The position numbers and the translations under genes were made by a program. The notes beneath the pieces were generated by a model that ran no database searches, was not told where the DNA came from, and saw nothing but the letters and a program-made list of their open reading frames with translations. From Phycisphaerae bacterium (GTDB lineage: Bacteria; Planctomycetota; Phycisphaerae; UBA1845), in NCBI GenBank assembly GCA_029260135.1, contig JAJDDV010000131.1, positions 1-32,452 of the forward strand: a DNA stretch of 32,452 nt, given 5' to 3'. The stretch's first letter is position 1. Every line of letters begins with the position of its first letter. Below, one piece after another: positions 25,348 to 32,452 of the stretch.

Positions 25348-26393
25348 AATCACTAGTCACCGGAGGCGGGGGATTCCTGGGAAGCCGGATCGCACAAATG
25401 CTCAGCGCCCGTGGCGATGAGGTGACGGTCCTTGGCCGCAACCGATATCCCCACCATGAAGATGCGGGCCTCGAGACGATCCAGGCGGACATTCGTGACG
25501 CGACGGCGGTATCCAGTGCTAGCGAGGGAAAAGACGTCGTCTTCCACGTCGCGGCGCTGGCGGCCCTTTGGGGGCCCAAGAAGCTATTTCACGATATCAA
25601 CGTCGAGGGAACACGGCACGTTCTTGAAGGCTGCCACCGCCACGGCGTGGGCAAGCTGGTTTTCACGAGCTCGCCGAGTGTCGTCTTTGGCCGAGACGAC
25701 CTCTGCGGTGTCGACGAATCGCAACCCTATCCCGATCGATACCTGGCCCATTACCCCGAGACCAAAGCCCGGGCGGAGCGAATGGTCCTCGAGGCGAACG
25801 GTCCGGGCTTGGCAACGGTCGCCTTGAGACCCCACCTGATCTGGGGTCCGGGTGACCCCCATCTGATCCCGCGTGTAGTGGACCGAGCCCGGCGCGGTCA
25901 GTTGGCCCAAGTGGGCGACGGCCGGAACCTCGTCGACATCACCTACATCGATAACGCCGCGGAAGCGCATGTGTTGGCAGCGGACGCGTTGTCACCTCGC
26001 GCGCGCTGCGCGGGCCGTGCCTACTTCATCAGCCAGGGCGAGCCCGTGCGGCTTTGGCCATGGCTGAACGACATCCTGTCGCAAGTCGATGCACCGACGG
26101 TCGAAAAACGCATCTCGTTTCGCTCGGCCTACGCCATCGGAACCGTACTCGAAGCAGCTCATCGACTCGTGGGTTCTGCGAAAGAGCCAAGAATGACCCG
26201 TTTTCTTTCCACCCAATTAGCCAAATCTCACTATTTTAACATCTCGTCGTCTGGTCGTGACTTTGGGTATAGGCCTCGCGTGACGACTGCGAAGGCTGTT
26301 CCCAGGCTGATCGCATACCTGAGAGGAGAAATGGAATCTCCACCGGAAGCGACGACTTCCGCGCGACCGCATGCGAGCGAAGGCGGCAACTAA
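25344..26393 (+). CDS. oleD: OleD-like NAD(P)-dependent beta-ketoacid reductase
   Basis: A 349-residue short-chain dehydrogenase of the extended type. It has the nucleotide-binding TGGGGFLGSR (residues 6-15), the catalytic YPETK (Y137, K141), the family-characteristic TSSPSVVFG, and LRPHLIWGPGDPHL (about 162-175). These match OleD, which reduces the long-chain beta-keto acid made by OleA to the beta-hydroxy acid used by OleC. The start overlaps the oleC stop (ATGA, 25344-25347) and follows GGAGAG at 25329-25334. Related epimerases are the alternative, but pairing with OleC makes OleD the best call. Confidence 0.85.
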   Translation: MKSLVTGGGGFLGSRIAQMLSARGDEVTVLGRNRYPHHEDAGLETIQADIRDATAVSSASEGKDVVFHVAALAALWGPKKLFHDINVEGTRHVLEGCHRHGVGKLVFTSSPSVVFGRDDLCGVDESQPYPDRYLAHYPETKARAERMVLEANGPGLATVALRPHLIWGPGDPHLIPRVVDRARRGQLAQVGDGRNLVDITYIDNAAEAHVLAADALSPRARCAGRAYFISQGEPVRLWPWLNDILSQVDAPTVEKRISFRSAYAIGTVLEAAHRLVGSAKEPRMTRFLSTQLAKSHYFNISSSGRDFGYRPRVTTAKAVPRLIAYLRGEMESPPEATTSARPHASEGGN

Positions 26394-26725
26394 CCCCCTG
26401 CAGGTTGCCCTTGTCGAATGAGCATTCCAGCAGACCGGGCACCCCGATGCTTCGCCGACCAGGTGGAACGCGCGCCGGGCGGCCAACGCCCGCCTGGAGG
26501 AGCCCTCTTTCACCCGGATTGAAGCCTGAGAGCCGTTCCCATTCGATCCGGTTGTGGTAACATGGTGTGTCTACGCGCCCGGCGGCTGTGCCAACGGGCC
26601 TGGCTGGCGGAAGCTGGAGCAAGCTCCCTTTTTCGGTAGCGATCCGTAGTGCCCTCGGGCGATGGATTGCTGGAAACGGACGTTACGAGAAACCTGAGAA
26701 TGCTGTAGCGTCAGGCGCGGGTTGA
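26394..26725. other. spacer before beta-ketoacyl synthase gene
   Basis: No gene is seen. A GGGCG/CGCCC stem occurs near 26475-26490, and a weak GGAG-CAAG-CTCC stem followed by TTTTT (26616-26633) could end or attenuate transcription. No strong promoter is recognised before the next gene. Confidence 0.4.
26616..26633 (+). terminator. weak hairpin with T-run
   Basis: A 4-bp stem (GGAG with CTCC, loop CAAG) followed by a C and five T bases. The stem is short, so this may be a chance match or a dispersed repeat. Confidence 0.3.
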
Positions 26726-27964
26726 ATGTCGCAATCAGACCGAATCGTCATCACAGGCGTGGGCCTCACTGCCCCGAACGGTGACACGCCCGAGGTGTTC
26801 AGGCAACGCCTCCTGGCGGGCATATCCGGCGTTACGACCATCGAAACGCGGTTCATGGGGCGGGTACTGGCCGGGGTCTGCCAGTTCGACGAGCTGAAGT
26901 ATCAGGGCCGCAAGGACCGGCGCCGGGGAACTCGAGCCGGATCGATCGCCATCTATTGCGCCCATCAGGCGTTGGAGCGGGGCGGGGTCGAACTCGGCGG
27001 GATTGATGTCTCTCGCGTGGGAACCTACGTCGGAATCACCGAGCACGGGACGGTCGAAACCGAAAACGAGATTGACGCCATCCGCCAGTACGACTATGAC
27101 ACCAAATACTGGTCGCATCACCATAATCCGCGTACAGTGGCGAATAACCCTGCGGGTGAGGTGACGGTGAACCTTGGCCTCCGCGGTCCCCACTATACGA
27201 TTGGGGCGGCCTGCGCGGCCGGAAACGCCGGATTGATCCAGGGCGCGCAGATGTTGCGGCTCGGGGAAGTCGACCTCGCCCTCGCCGGTGGCGTGTCCGA
27301 GGCGATTCATTCGTTCGGAATCTTCGCGAGCTTCGCGAGTCAAAACGCACTGGCGTGGGACGATGACCCGGCGCAGGCCTCCCGGCCGTTCGACGTGAAC
27401 CGTAAAGGTATCGTCGTTTCGGAGGGCGGATGCCTCTTTGTGCTCGAGCGCCTGGGCGACGCGAAGCGACGCGGCGCGACGATTATCGGCGAGGTCGTCG
27501 GCTACGCGATGAACTCCGACGCGAACGATCCGGTGCTCCCGGACGCCGAACGTGTCGCCGCCTGTATGGCGGCGGCGATTCAGCGTGCGGGGATCGCCCC
27601 GGACGACGTCGACATCGTGAGCACGCACGCCACGGCGACCGAGTTGGGTGATCCGCAGGAAGCCAAGGCGTTGCGTAGCGTGTTTAGCGATTGTCGCAAC
27701 GTGTATGTGAACAACACGAAGAGTTTCATCGGCCACGCGATGGGTGCGGCCGGTGCTCTCGAACTGGCGGGAAACTTGGGCTCGTTGGAAGACGGAGTCG
27801 TCCATCCGACGATCAACGTTACGGAAGTTGATCCGGACTGCGCGGTCCGGAATTTGGTGGTGGATCAACCGCACGAGATCGGTCGCGTCGAGTACATCCT
27901 GAACAATTCGTTCGGCATGCTCGGCATCAACTCGGCGGTGGTGATCAAGCGATACGACGGGTAA
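26726..27964 (+). CDS. beta-ketoacyl-ACP synthase (FabF-like, atypical)
   Basis: A 412-residue condensing enzyme that extends acyl chains on ACP by decarboxylating malonyl-ACP. The active-site Cys is C163 (GAACAAGN), with His H301 in THATAT and H337 in KSFIGH, so the Cys-His-His triad is intact. Two family motifs differ: the usual HGTGT around the first His is HATAT, and the gating loop GFGG near the C-terminus is SFGMLG (395-400). A His-rich patch WSHHHNP (129-135) is also unusual. These changes suggest a substrate unlike ordinary saturated chains. It is followed 52 bases later by the ACP gene. It is distinct from housekeeping FabF and is best seen as a pathway-specific KS. Confidence 0.87.
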   Translation: MSQSDRIVITGVGLTAPNGDTPEVFRQRLLAGISGVTTIETRFMGRVLAGVCQFDELKYQGRKDRRRGTRAGSIAIYCAHQALERGGVELGGIDVSRVGTYVGITEHGTVETENEIDAIRQYDYDTKYWSHHHNPRTVANNPAGEVTVNLGLRGPHYTIGAACAAGNAGLIQGAQMLRLGEVDLALAGGVSEAIHSFGIFASFASQNALAWDDDPAQASRPFDVNRKGIVVSEGGCLFVLERLGDAKRRGATIIGEVVGYAMNSDANDPVLPDAERVAACMAAAIQRAGIAPDDVDIVSTHATATELGDPQEAKALRSVFSDCRNVYVNNTKSFIGHAMGAAGALELAGNLGSLEDGVVHPTINVTEVDPDCAVRNLVVDQPHEIGRVEYILNNSFGMLGINSAVVIKRYDG

Positions 27965-28016
27965 TGCGGTGCAGCGCTGCGCGTGAAAAGGCACCCACAG
28001 AGGGCTTGAGGAAGGC

Positions 28017-28277
28017 ATGGGAGATCAGCAAGCCAGGAAGATCATCCTTGACATTATCGCCACGGTTGCGCCGGATGCGGACTTGACCGACTTGAAGGGC
28101 GAGGTTCGTCTGCGCGACCAGCTCGATATGGACTCGATGGATTTCCTCGATATCGTGATGGAATTGCGGAAGCGATACAAAGTCGAGGTCCCGAAGGACG
28201 ACTATCCGCAGCTCGCATCGCTCGACAGTTGCGTCTCGTATTTGGGGCCGAAACTCGCGACCGCCGTCGCGCAGTAA
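28017..28277 (+). CDS. pathway-specific acyl carrier protein
   Basis: An 86-residue carrier protein. The phosphopantetheine site is S40 in DMDSMDFLDIV, and helices before and after match the four-helix ACP fold. The site reads DSMDF instead of the common DSLDT. A basic ELRKRYK stretch follows in helix 2, in place of the usual acidic ELVMALEEEF, so it probably docks with dedicated partner enzymes. The start follows GAGGAAG at 28008-28014. It sits between the KS and the first CrtI-like gene. Confidence 0.88.
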   Translation: MGDQQARKIILDIIATVAPDADLTDLKGEVRLRDQLDMDSMDFLDIVMELRKRYKVEVPKDDYPQLASLDSCVSYLGPKLATAVAQ

Positions 28278-28352
28278 CGAGGCCGCACGTCGAAAGGTGT
28301 GACCCTCCTGGCGCACGCCGTCGTGGCCGTCGTTTGAACCCGCGTAGATCGC

Positions 28353-29762
28353 ATGCATTATGACGTGGCCATTATCGGCGCGGGCATGTCCGGGCTGGCG
28401 GCAGGAATTCGCGCCGCCTACTTCGACAAACGAGTCTGCATCCTCGAAAAGCACTACGCCTACGGCGGGCTCAACTCCTATTACACGCTGAAACGACGTG
28501 CTTTTGATGTCGGATTGCACGCGGTCACCAACTACGTCGATCCCGGCGTACGTAACGCCCCGCTGCCGAAGCTCCTGCGACAACTGCGATTGACCAGGGA
28601 TGACTTCGACCTGAACCCGCAACGATTCTCGGAGATTCACTTCCCCGATCGCCGGCTGCGCTTCACCAACGATGTCGAGGTCCTCGTGCAATCGGTGGCC
28701 GAAACGTTTCCGCAAGACGCGGACAACTTCCGCCGCTTCGTCACGGTCGTAAACGAGTTTGACGATCTTCGCCTGGATGCGACCCCCAGTTCCGCCCGGG
28801 GCGTGCTCGGCGAGAACCTCTCCGACCCCGTGCTCATCGATATGTTGCTATGCCCGATGATGTACTACGGCAGCGCCCAAGAGCACGACATGGACTTCAC
28901 CCAGTTCGTGACGATGTTCAAGTCCATCTTCCTGCAGGGATTTGCGAGGCCGCCCAACGGCGTTCGCACGATCATCCGGGCGCTGGTCAGGAAGTACCGA
29001 TCTTGCGGCGGCGAACTCAGAATGCGATGCGGTGTTCGTCGTATCGAAACGGACGGCGATCGCATCGCGGCGATCGCGCTCGATTCCGGCGAAACGATCA
29101 CTGCCGACGTCGTCCTTTCCTCCGCGGGACTGATCGAAACCATGAAGATGTGCGACGATGACGCCCACCATCCGCTACCCTCCCAGGCGGGACAGGTGTC
29201 GTTCGTCGAATCGATCGCCGTGCTGGACCAACATCCCGCCGCCTTGGGTCACGATGCCACCATTATCTTCTTCAACGACGCCGACACCTTTACCTACGCG
29301 GTCCCCGAACGTCTCGTCGATCTTCGTAGCGGTGTCGTCTGCTGCCCCACCAATTATGAAGGGCACGAAGACGTCGGCGAAGGCGTGCTCCGTGTGACCT
29401 GGCTGGCTAGCTCGAAGCGATGGGCGGAACTGGACGAGAACGCCTACAGCACCGCAAAGCAACGACTCCGACTTGACTTCTTCGAGCGGGGGAAGCGGTA
29501 CATTGATCGTTTCGACGACCATACTGTCGGTACCGACATGTTTACACCTCGCACGATCGAGCGATATACCGGCCATCACAACGGCGCCGTCTATGGCACG
29601 CCGCACAAGGTGCGGGACGGCCGTACGCGCTTCAAAAACCTGTTTATCTGCGGCACAGACCAGGGTTTCCTCGGTATCATCGGGGCCATGCTGAGTGGGA
29701 TTACAGTGACCAATCTACACATCCTGCCACACGCTGCCGCCAAAGACACCCGCGTTACTTGA
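28353..29762 (+). CDS. CrtI-like FAD oxidoreductase 1
   Basis: A 469-residue flavoprotein of the phytoene desaturase/CrtI and amine oxidase superfamily. The FAD site is GAGMSG (residues 9-14) with the second acidic anchor in LEKHYAYGGLNS (about 31-42). The C-terminal FAD motif is ICGTDQGFLGIIGAMLSG (about 433-450). Carotenoid desaturases use this fold for desaturation or isomerisation of long polyene chains, but no carotenoid synthase (CrtB) is nearby. Position directly after a KS and an ACP suggests it acts on acyl chains. About 75 bases separate it from the ACP gene. Confidence 0.82.
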   Translation: MHYDVAIIGAGMSGLAAGIRAAYFDKRVCILEKHYAYGGLNSYYTLKRRAFDVGLHAVTNYVDPGVRNAPLPKLLRQLRLTRDDFDLNPQRFSEIHFPDRRLRFTNDVEVLVQSVAETFPQDADNFRRFVTVVNEFDDLRLDATPSSARGVLGENLSDPVLIDMLLCPMMYYGSAQEHDMDFTQFVTMFKSIFLQGFARPPNGVRTIIRALVRKYRSCGGELRMRCGVRRIETDGDRIAAIALDSGETITADVVLSSAGLIETMKMCDDDAHHPLPSQAGQVSFVESIAVLDQHPAALGHDATIIFFNDADTFTYAVPERLVDLRSGVVCCPTNYEGHEDVGEGVLRVTWLASSKRWAELDENAYSTAKQRLRLDFFERGKRYIDRFDDHTVGTDMFTPRTIERYTGHHNGAVYGTPHKVRDGRTRFKNLFICGTDQGFLGIIGAMLSGITVTNLHILPHAAAKDTRVT

Positions 29763-29844
29763 CTCGGCCAATAGACCGATAAGAATTCATTGGAGAGTGG
29801 GGCGCTCTGGCAAGCGTTTGCCAGCGGTGATTCACCTGTTGAAG

Positions 29845-29853
29845 AAGGAAGGA
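29845..29853 (+). promoter_or_regulatory. ribosome-binding site of unknown gene
   Basis: Two overlapping AAGGA units, the second five bases before the ATG at 29859. It fixes that start over an earlier in-frame codon at 29790. Confidence 0.6.
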
Positions 29854-29858
29854 ATCCC

Positions 29859-30458
29859 ATGCCCAAAGCAGTACCCAAAACGAAAGCGAAACGATACCGT
29901 CGCCCCCCGAAGTTGCGTGCGCCCTCGAGGTTGCCCGTGCGGCTGCGCGCAGAGTGCGTCGGCGAGGACTACGTTGGCAAACTGTTGGAAGACCTTGAGG
30001 CCATGTCGGTTGCCGCGGATCCGTACGGCCACATGGTGGAATTTACTTACGCCAAGAAACGCAATTTCCGGGGTGTGACCTGGCCCACATTCGAGCTCCT
30101 GCGCGAACAAGACATCGAACGCTTCCGCGACGAGCTACTGATCCACCCGCGGTGCCAGTCGGAACCGACCGTCGTCGTGAACGACGTGCTCGATGCCGTC
30201 CCCGCCCCGGGGCTCCAGGTGCCCCTGGAGGTCATCGACATGAGCTCATTTGACGAGTTGTCGTCGGTGCTACGCGAACTCCGAAGGCTCAACGTAGACG
30301 TTCTCTCCGCGGAGGGCACGTCCCGCCGTGGAAGGGACGGGGCCAAGGTCTTCCGTTCGAGACTGTCCATGCTCATTCCGCCCAACCTGAAACGCGATAC
30401 GGTGAAACTCGAACTCGAACAAGCCGCCCACTGGCTTTGCATCGTTTTGGTGTTGTGA
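29859..30458 (+). CDS. unknown protein in lipid cluster
   Basis: A 199-residue soluble protein I do not recognise. The first 30 residues are strongly basic (KTKAKRYRRPPKLR). The rest is mixed alpha/beta with no signal peptide or membrane helix. A PilZ-like or other small nucleotide-binding fold is conceivable (residues about 25-110), because of the opening Arg-rich stretch, but the sequence does not show the PilZ RxxxR/DxSxxG pair clearly, apart from IDMSSF. It lies between two CrtI-like genes, and a strong terminator follows directly. Its role in the pathway, if any, is unknown. Confidence 0.6.
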   Translation: MPKAVPKTKAKRYRRPPKLRAPSRLPVRLRAECVGEDYVGKLLEDLEAMSVAADPYGHMVEFTYAKKRNFRGVTWPTFELLREQDIERFRDELLIHPRCQSEPTVVVNDVLDAVPAPGLQVPLEVIDMSSFDELSSVLRELRRLNVDVLSAEGTSRRGRDGAKVFRSRLSMLIPPNLKRDTVKLELEQAAHWLCIVLVL

Positions 30459-30485
30459 CGCCAGAGGCATCTTTTTCCGTGGCCG

Positions 30486-30521
30486 CGAAGGGGTCCGTTG
30501 AAACGACGGGCCCCTTCGTTT
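30486..30521 (+). terminator. rho-independent terminator
   Basis: A 13-bp stem (30486-30498 with 30506-30518, one T-G wobble) with a 7-base loop is followed by TTT. It lies 28 bases after the unknown gene's stop and should separate it from the second CrtI-like gene. Confidence 0.75.
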
Positions 30522-30605
30522 GACACGGACTCGCCGACGGCCCTGCCGACCGTGGATGGAATGGCACGCTGGCAAACCGCAGGCAGTTCTCGTAATCTGT
30601 CATCC

Positions 30606-32057
30606 ATGCGTGACCGCCTTCAAGACATCAAGGATCACTACGACGTCATCGTGATCGGCTCCGGACTGGCCGGGATGACGGCTGCGAACCACATGGCCAA
30701 GAGCGGCGGATCCGTGCTGCTGCTCGAACAGCACTACAACTTCGGTGGACTGGCCACATGGTTTCGGCGCAAGGGCGGTCACATCTTCGACATATCGCTG
30801 CACGGGTTTCCCGTCGGGATGATCAAGAGCTGCCGCAAGTATTGGAGCCGGGAAATCGCCGACTCCATCGTGCAACTCAAGAGGATTCGGTTCGACAACC
30901 CGCAGTTCTCCCTGGAGACCACGTTCGATCGCGACGATTTCACGCGCCTTCTGATCGAACGGTTCGGCATCGAGGCAGCCACCGTTCAGCGGTTCTTCGA
31001 CACCGCACGTGGCATGGACTTCTACGACGACAATGCCATGACCACGGCCGAGTTGTTCGAGAAGTTCTTTCCAGGCCGATCGGATGTCGTGCGCCTATTG
31101 ATGGAACCGATCACGTACGCCAACGGTTCGACGCTGGACGATCCGGCCATCACCTACGGTATCGTCTTTTCGAACTTCATGAGCAAGGGCGTGTATATCT
31201 TTCGTGGCGGTACCGACAAACTCGTTCGCCTGATGAAACGCGAGCTGCTCGACAATGGCGTGGACCTCTGCCGCCAGGTACAGGTCGAGCGAATCCTCGT
31301 CGACAGCGGCCGGGCTTGCGGCGTCATGGCGAACGGAAAACGCATCAACAGCTCGGCCGTGCTCTCCAACGCCAATCTAAAAACAACGATCGACGGAATG
31401 CTAGGCCACGAGCACCTGCCAAAGTCGTTCGTGGAAGAAGCCAAGACCGTTCGGCTCAACAACAGCAGTTGCCAGGTCTACATGGGGCTACGCAAGGGTG
31501 AGACCGTCCCTGATATCGGCGACCTGCTCTTCACTTCCGTGAGAGATGAGTTTGACTCGGCGTCGCTGTGCGCAAAGGAGGTCACCAGCCGGACCTTCTC
31601 GATGTATTATCCCGACATCCGCCCCGGCTCCGATCGTTACGCCATCGTCTCCTCGACGAACGCGAACTGGGACGACTGGGCCCACCTGAGCGACGAAGAC
31701 TACCGGCGCGACAAGCGACATCTTATCGAAACGACCATCACCGCGTTGGAGAAGTACCTTCCCGATGTTCGCGGAAAGCTCGACCACGTCGAGGCCTCCA
31801 CGCCTCGAACGTTTCATCAGTTCACCCAACACGCCTGCGGCGCGACGTTCGGGACGAAGTTCGAGGGGCTGAACGTCAGTATGGAGCTGCCGAAGCACTT
31901 GCCGGGGCTGTTTCACGCCGGCTCCGTGGGGATCATCATGTCGGGCTGGCTGGGCGCGGTGAACTACGGCGTGATCGTCGCCAATGAAATCGAGAGCTTC
32001 CTGCTCGGGCAAGACCGAAACGCCGACACCGGCGCGATGGAGCCATCCATGCCATGA
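30606..32057 (+). CDS. CrtI-like FAD oxidoreductase 2
   Basis: A 483-residue flavoprotein of the same superfamily as the upstream CrtI-like protein but clearly divergent from it. The FAD site is GSGLAG (residues 18-23), with the [14 protein letters not shown] motif next (about 38-51). The C-terminal motif is [19 protein letters not shown] (about 437-455). It has no membrane helix. ATG 30606 is chosen because the fold begins six codons later; earlier in-frame starts lie in the terminator region. Its stop overlaps the FabZ-like start (ATGA, 32054-32057), which links it to fatty-acid enzymes. It may desaturate, isomerise or cyclise an ACP-bound chain. Confidence 0.82.
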   Translation: MRDRLQDIKDHYDVIVIGSGLAGMTAANHMAKSGGSVLLLEQHYNFGGLATWFRRKGGHIFDISLHGFPVGMIKSCRKYWSREIADSIVQLKRIRFDNPQFSLETTFDRDDFTRLLIERFGIEAATVQRFFDTARGMDFYDDNAMTTAELFEKFFPGRSDVVRLLMEPITYANGSTLDDPAITYGIVFSNFMSKGVYIFRGGTDKLVRLMKRELLDNGVDLCRQVQVERILVDSGRACGVMANGKRINSSAVLSNANLKTTIDGMLGHEHLPKSFVEEAKTVRLNNSSCQVYMGLRKGETVPDIGDLLFTSVRDEFDSASLCAKEVTSRTFSMYYPDIRPGSDRYAIVSSTNANWDDWAHLSDEDYRRDKRHLIETTITALEKYLPDVRGKLDHVEASTPRTFHQFTQHACGATFGTKFEGLNVSMELPKHLPGLFHAGSVGIIMSGWLGAVNYGVIVANEIESFLLGQDRNADTGAMEPSMP

Positions 32058-32452
32058 CCACTGCGATTCCAACCGATCTGATTCCGCACCGACCGCCCTT
32101 CCTCTTCGTCGACGAAATTGTCGAGATCCAGCAAGATCGAATTCGTACACGGACGTTCGCCGACCCCGGCGCTGACTATTTCCGAGGACACTACCCCGAC
32201 CAGCCCGTCATGCCGGGCGTGCTGATTTGCGAATCGTGTTTTCAGGCGGGAGCGTTGCTGATCGCTCATCGGATGGGAGGATTTGACCCTTCGAAAGGCA
32301 TCCCCGTTCTGACGCGCATCACGGACGCGCGTTTCAAGCTGATCGTCCGACCGGGGCAGACACTCGATATTGAGGCCACGCTCGACGAAGAACTGGATGG
32401 GGCCTATTACCTCACCGGTCGCGCCACGGTCGAAGGGAGACTGTCCGTGCGC
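32054..32452 (+). CDS. FabZ-like 3-hydroxyacyl-ACP dehydratase (partial)
   Basis: The first 133 residues of a hot-dog-fold dehydratase, cut by the window end. It opens [17 protein letters not shown] and has the catalytic [11 protein letters not shown] with its active-site His (about residue 46), then the Glu of the ICESCFQAG helix (about 59). The usual EALAQ of FabZ is ESCFQ here, so the catalytic Glu is kept but neighbours differ. It removes water from 3-hydroxyacyl-ACP to give an enoyl chain. Its start overlaps the CrtI-like stop, so it belongs to the same unit, which continues past the window. Confidence 0.85.
   Translation, partial: MTTAIPTDLIPHRPPFLFVDEIVEIQQDRIRTRTFADPGADYFRGHYPDQPVMPGVLICESCFQAGALLIAHRMGGFDPSKGIPVLTRITDARFKLIVRPGQTLDIEATLDEELDGAYYLTGRATVEGRLSVR

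Noticed and set aside
22828..26393. Folate biosynthesis operon extending into oleC and oleD
   Set aside because: The genes share a transcript layout, but OleC and OleD motifs are clear and have no place in folate synthesis; the linkage looks positional.
26735..28018. Minus-strand frame of 427 codons opposite the KS gene
   Set aside because: Antisense artefact; the plus strand shows the intact KS catalytic triad.
28353..32057. Carotenoid biosynthesis cluster
   Set aside because: CrtI-like enzymes alone are not enough: no CrtB, CrtE or cyclase is present, while KS, ACP and FabZ are.

Overview
This is a GC-rich bacterial chromosome segment that most resembles a member of the Planctomycetota, probably a Phycisphaerae-like or related uncultured lineage. 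That placement is inferred from content: a PEP-CTERM protein next to a dockerin-type secreted protein with DCNxNxxPDEC-type repeats, a GT39/TPR fusion, many short GC-rich palindromic repeats, OleC/OleD homologues, and a FabF-ACP-CrtI-CrtI-FabZ cluster like those discussed for ladderane-forming anammox planctomycetes. No rRNA, tRNA, CRISPR array, transposase or phage structural gene was seen.

Left part (1-6200). A repeat-rich spacer leads into an XRE/S24 repressor. Next come an internally deleted copy of a dockerin gene, a Trm112-like small protein, a PEP-CTERM protein fused in frame to a decayed neighbour, and the dockerin protein itself, which carries a frameshift. A fused ABC-ATPase/acetyltransferase of the COG2401 type follows, behind a near-consensus promoter.

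Middle part (6200-20200). A minus-strand block encodes a 12-TM-like membrane protein, a small one-helix protein, a secretin and a TPR lipoprotein, suggesting an envelope or secretion module. A metallo-beta-lactamase-fold hydrolase, a small Cys-containing conserved protein and a rhodanese lipoprotein follow. A second minus-strand block holds a MATE exporter, PurN, an AGCS symporter, an NSS symporter and a 41-residue MetS-like subunit. Both symporters carry extra hydrophilic inserts; in the NSS protein the insert is a run of calcium-binding type-3 repeats.

Right part (20200-32452). On the plus strand: a GT39/TPR membrane glycosyltransferase, then infA-folP-oleC-oleD with overlapping or abutting genes, then a beta-ketoacyl synthase, an acyl carrier protein, a CrtI-like oxidoreductase, an unknown protein closed by a strong terminator, a second CrtI-like oxidoreductase and a FabZ-like dehydratase cut by the window end. 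Together oleC onward looks like a dedicated pathway for an unusual polyunsaturated, cyclised or hydrocarbon lipid. It is the most interesting part of the window; its product cannot be read from sequence.

Several genes (repressor, metallo-hydrolase, infA) have a -10-like box ending exactly six bases before a start codon, which suggests leaderless mRNAs.
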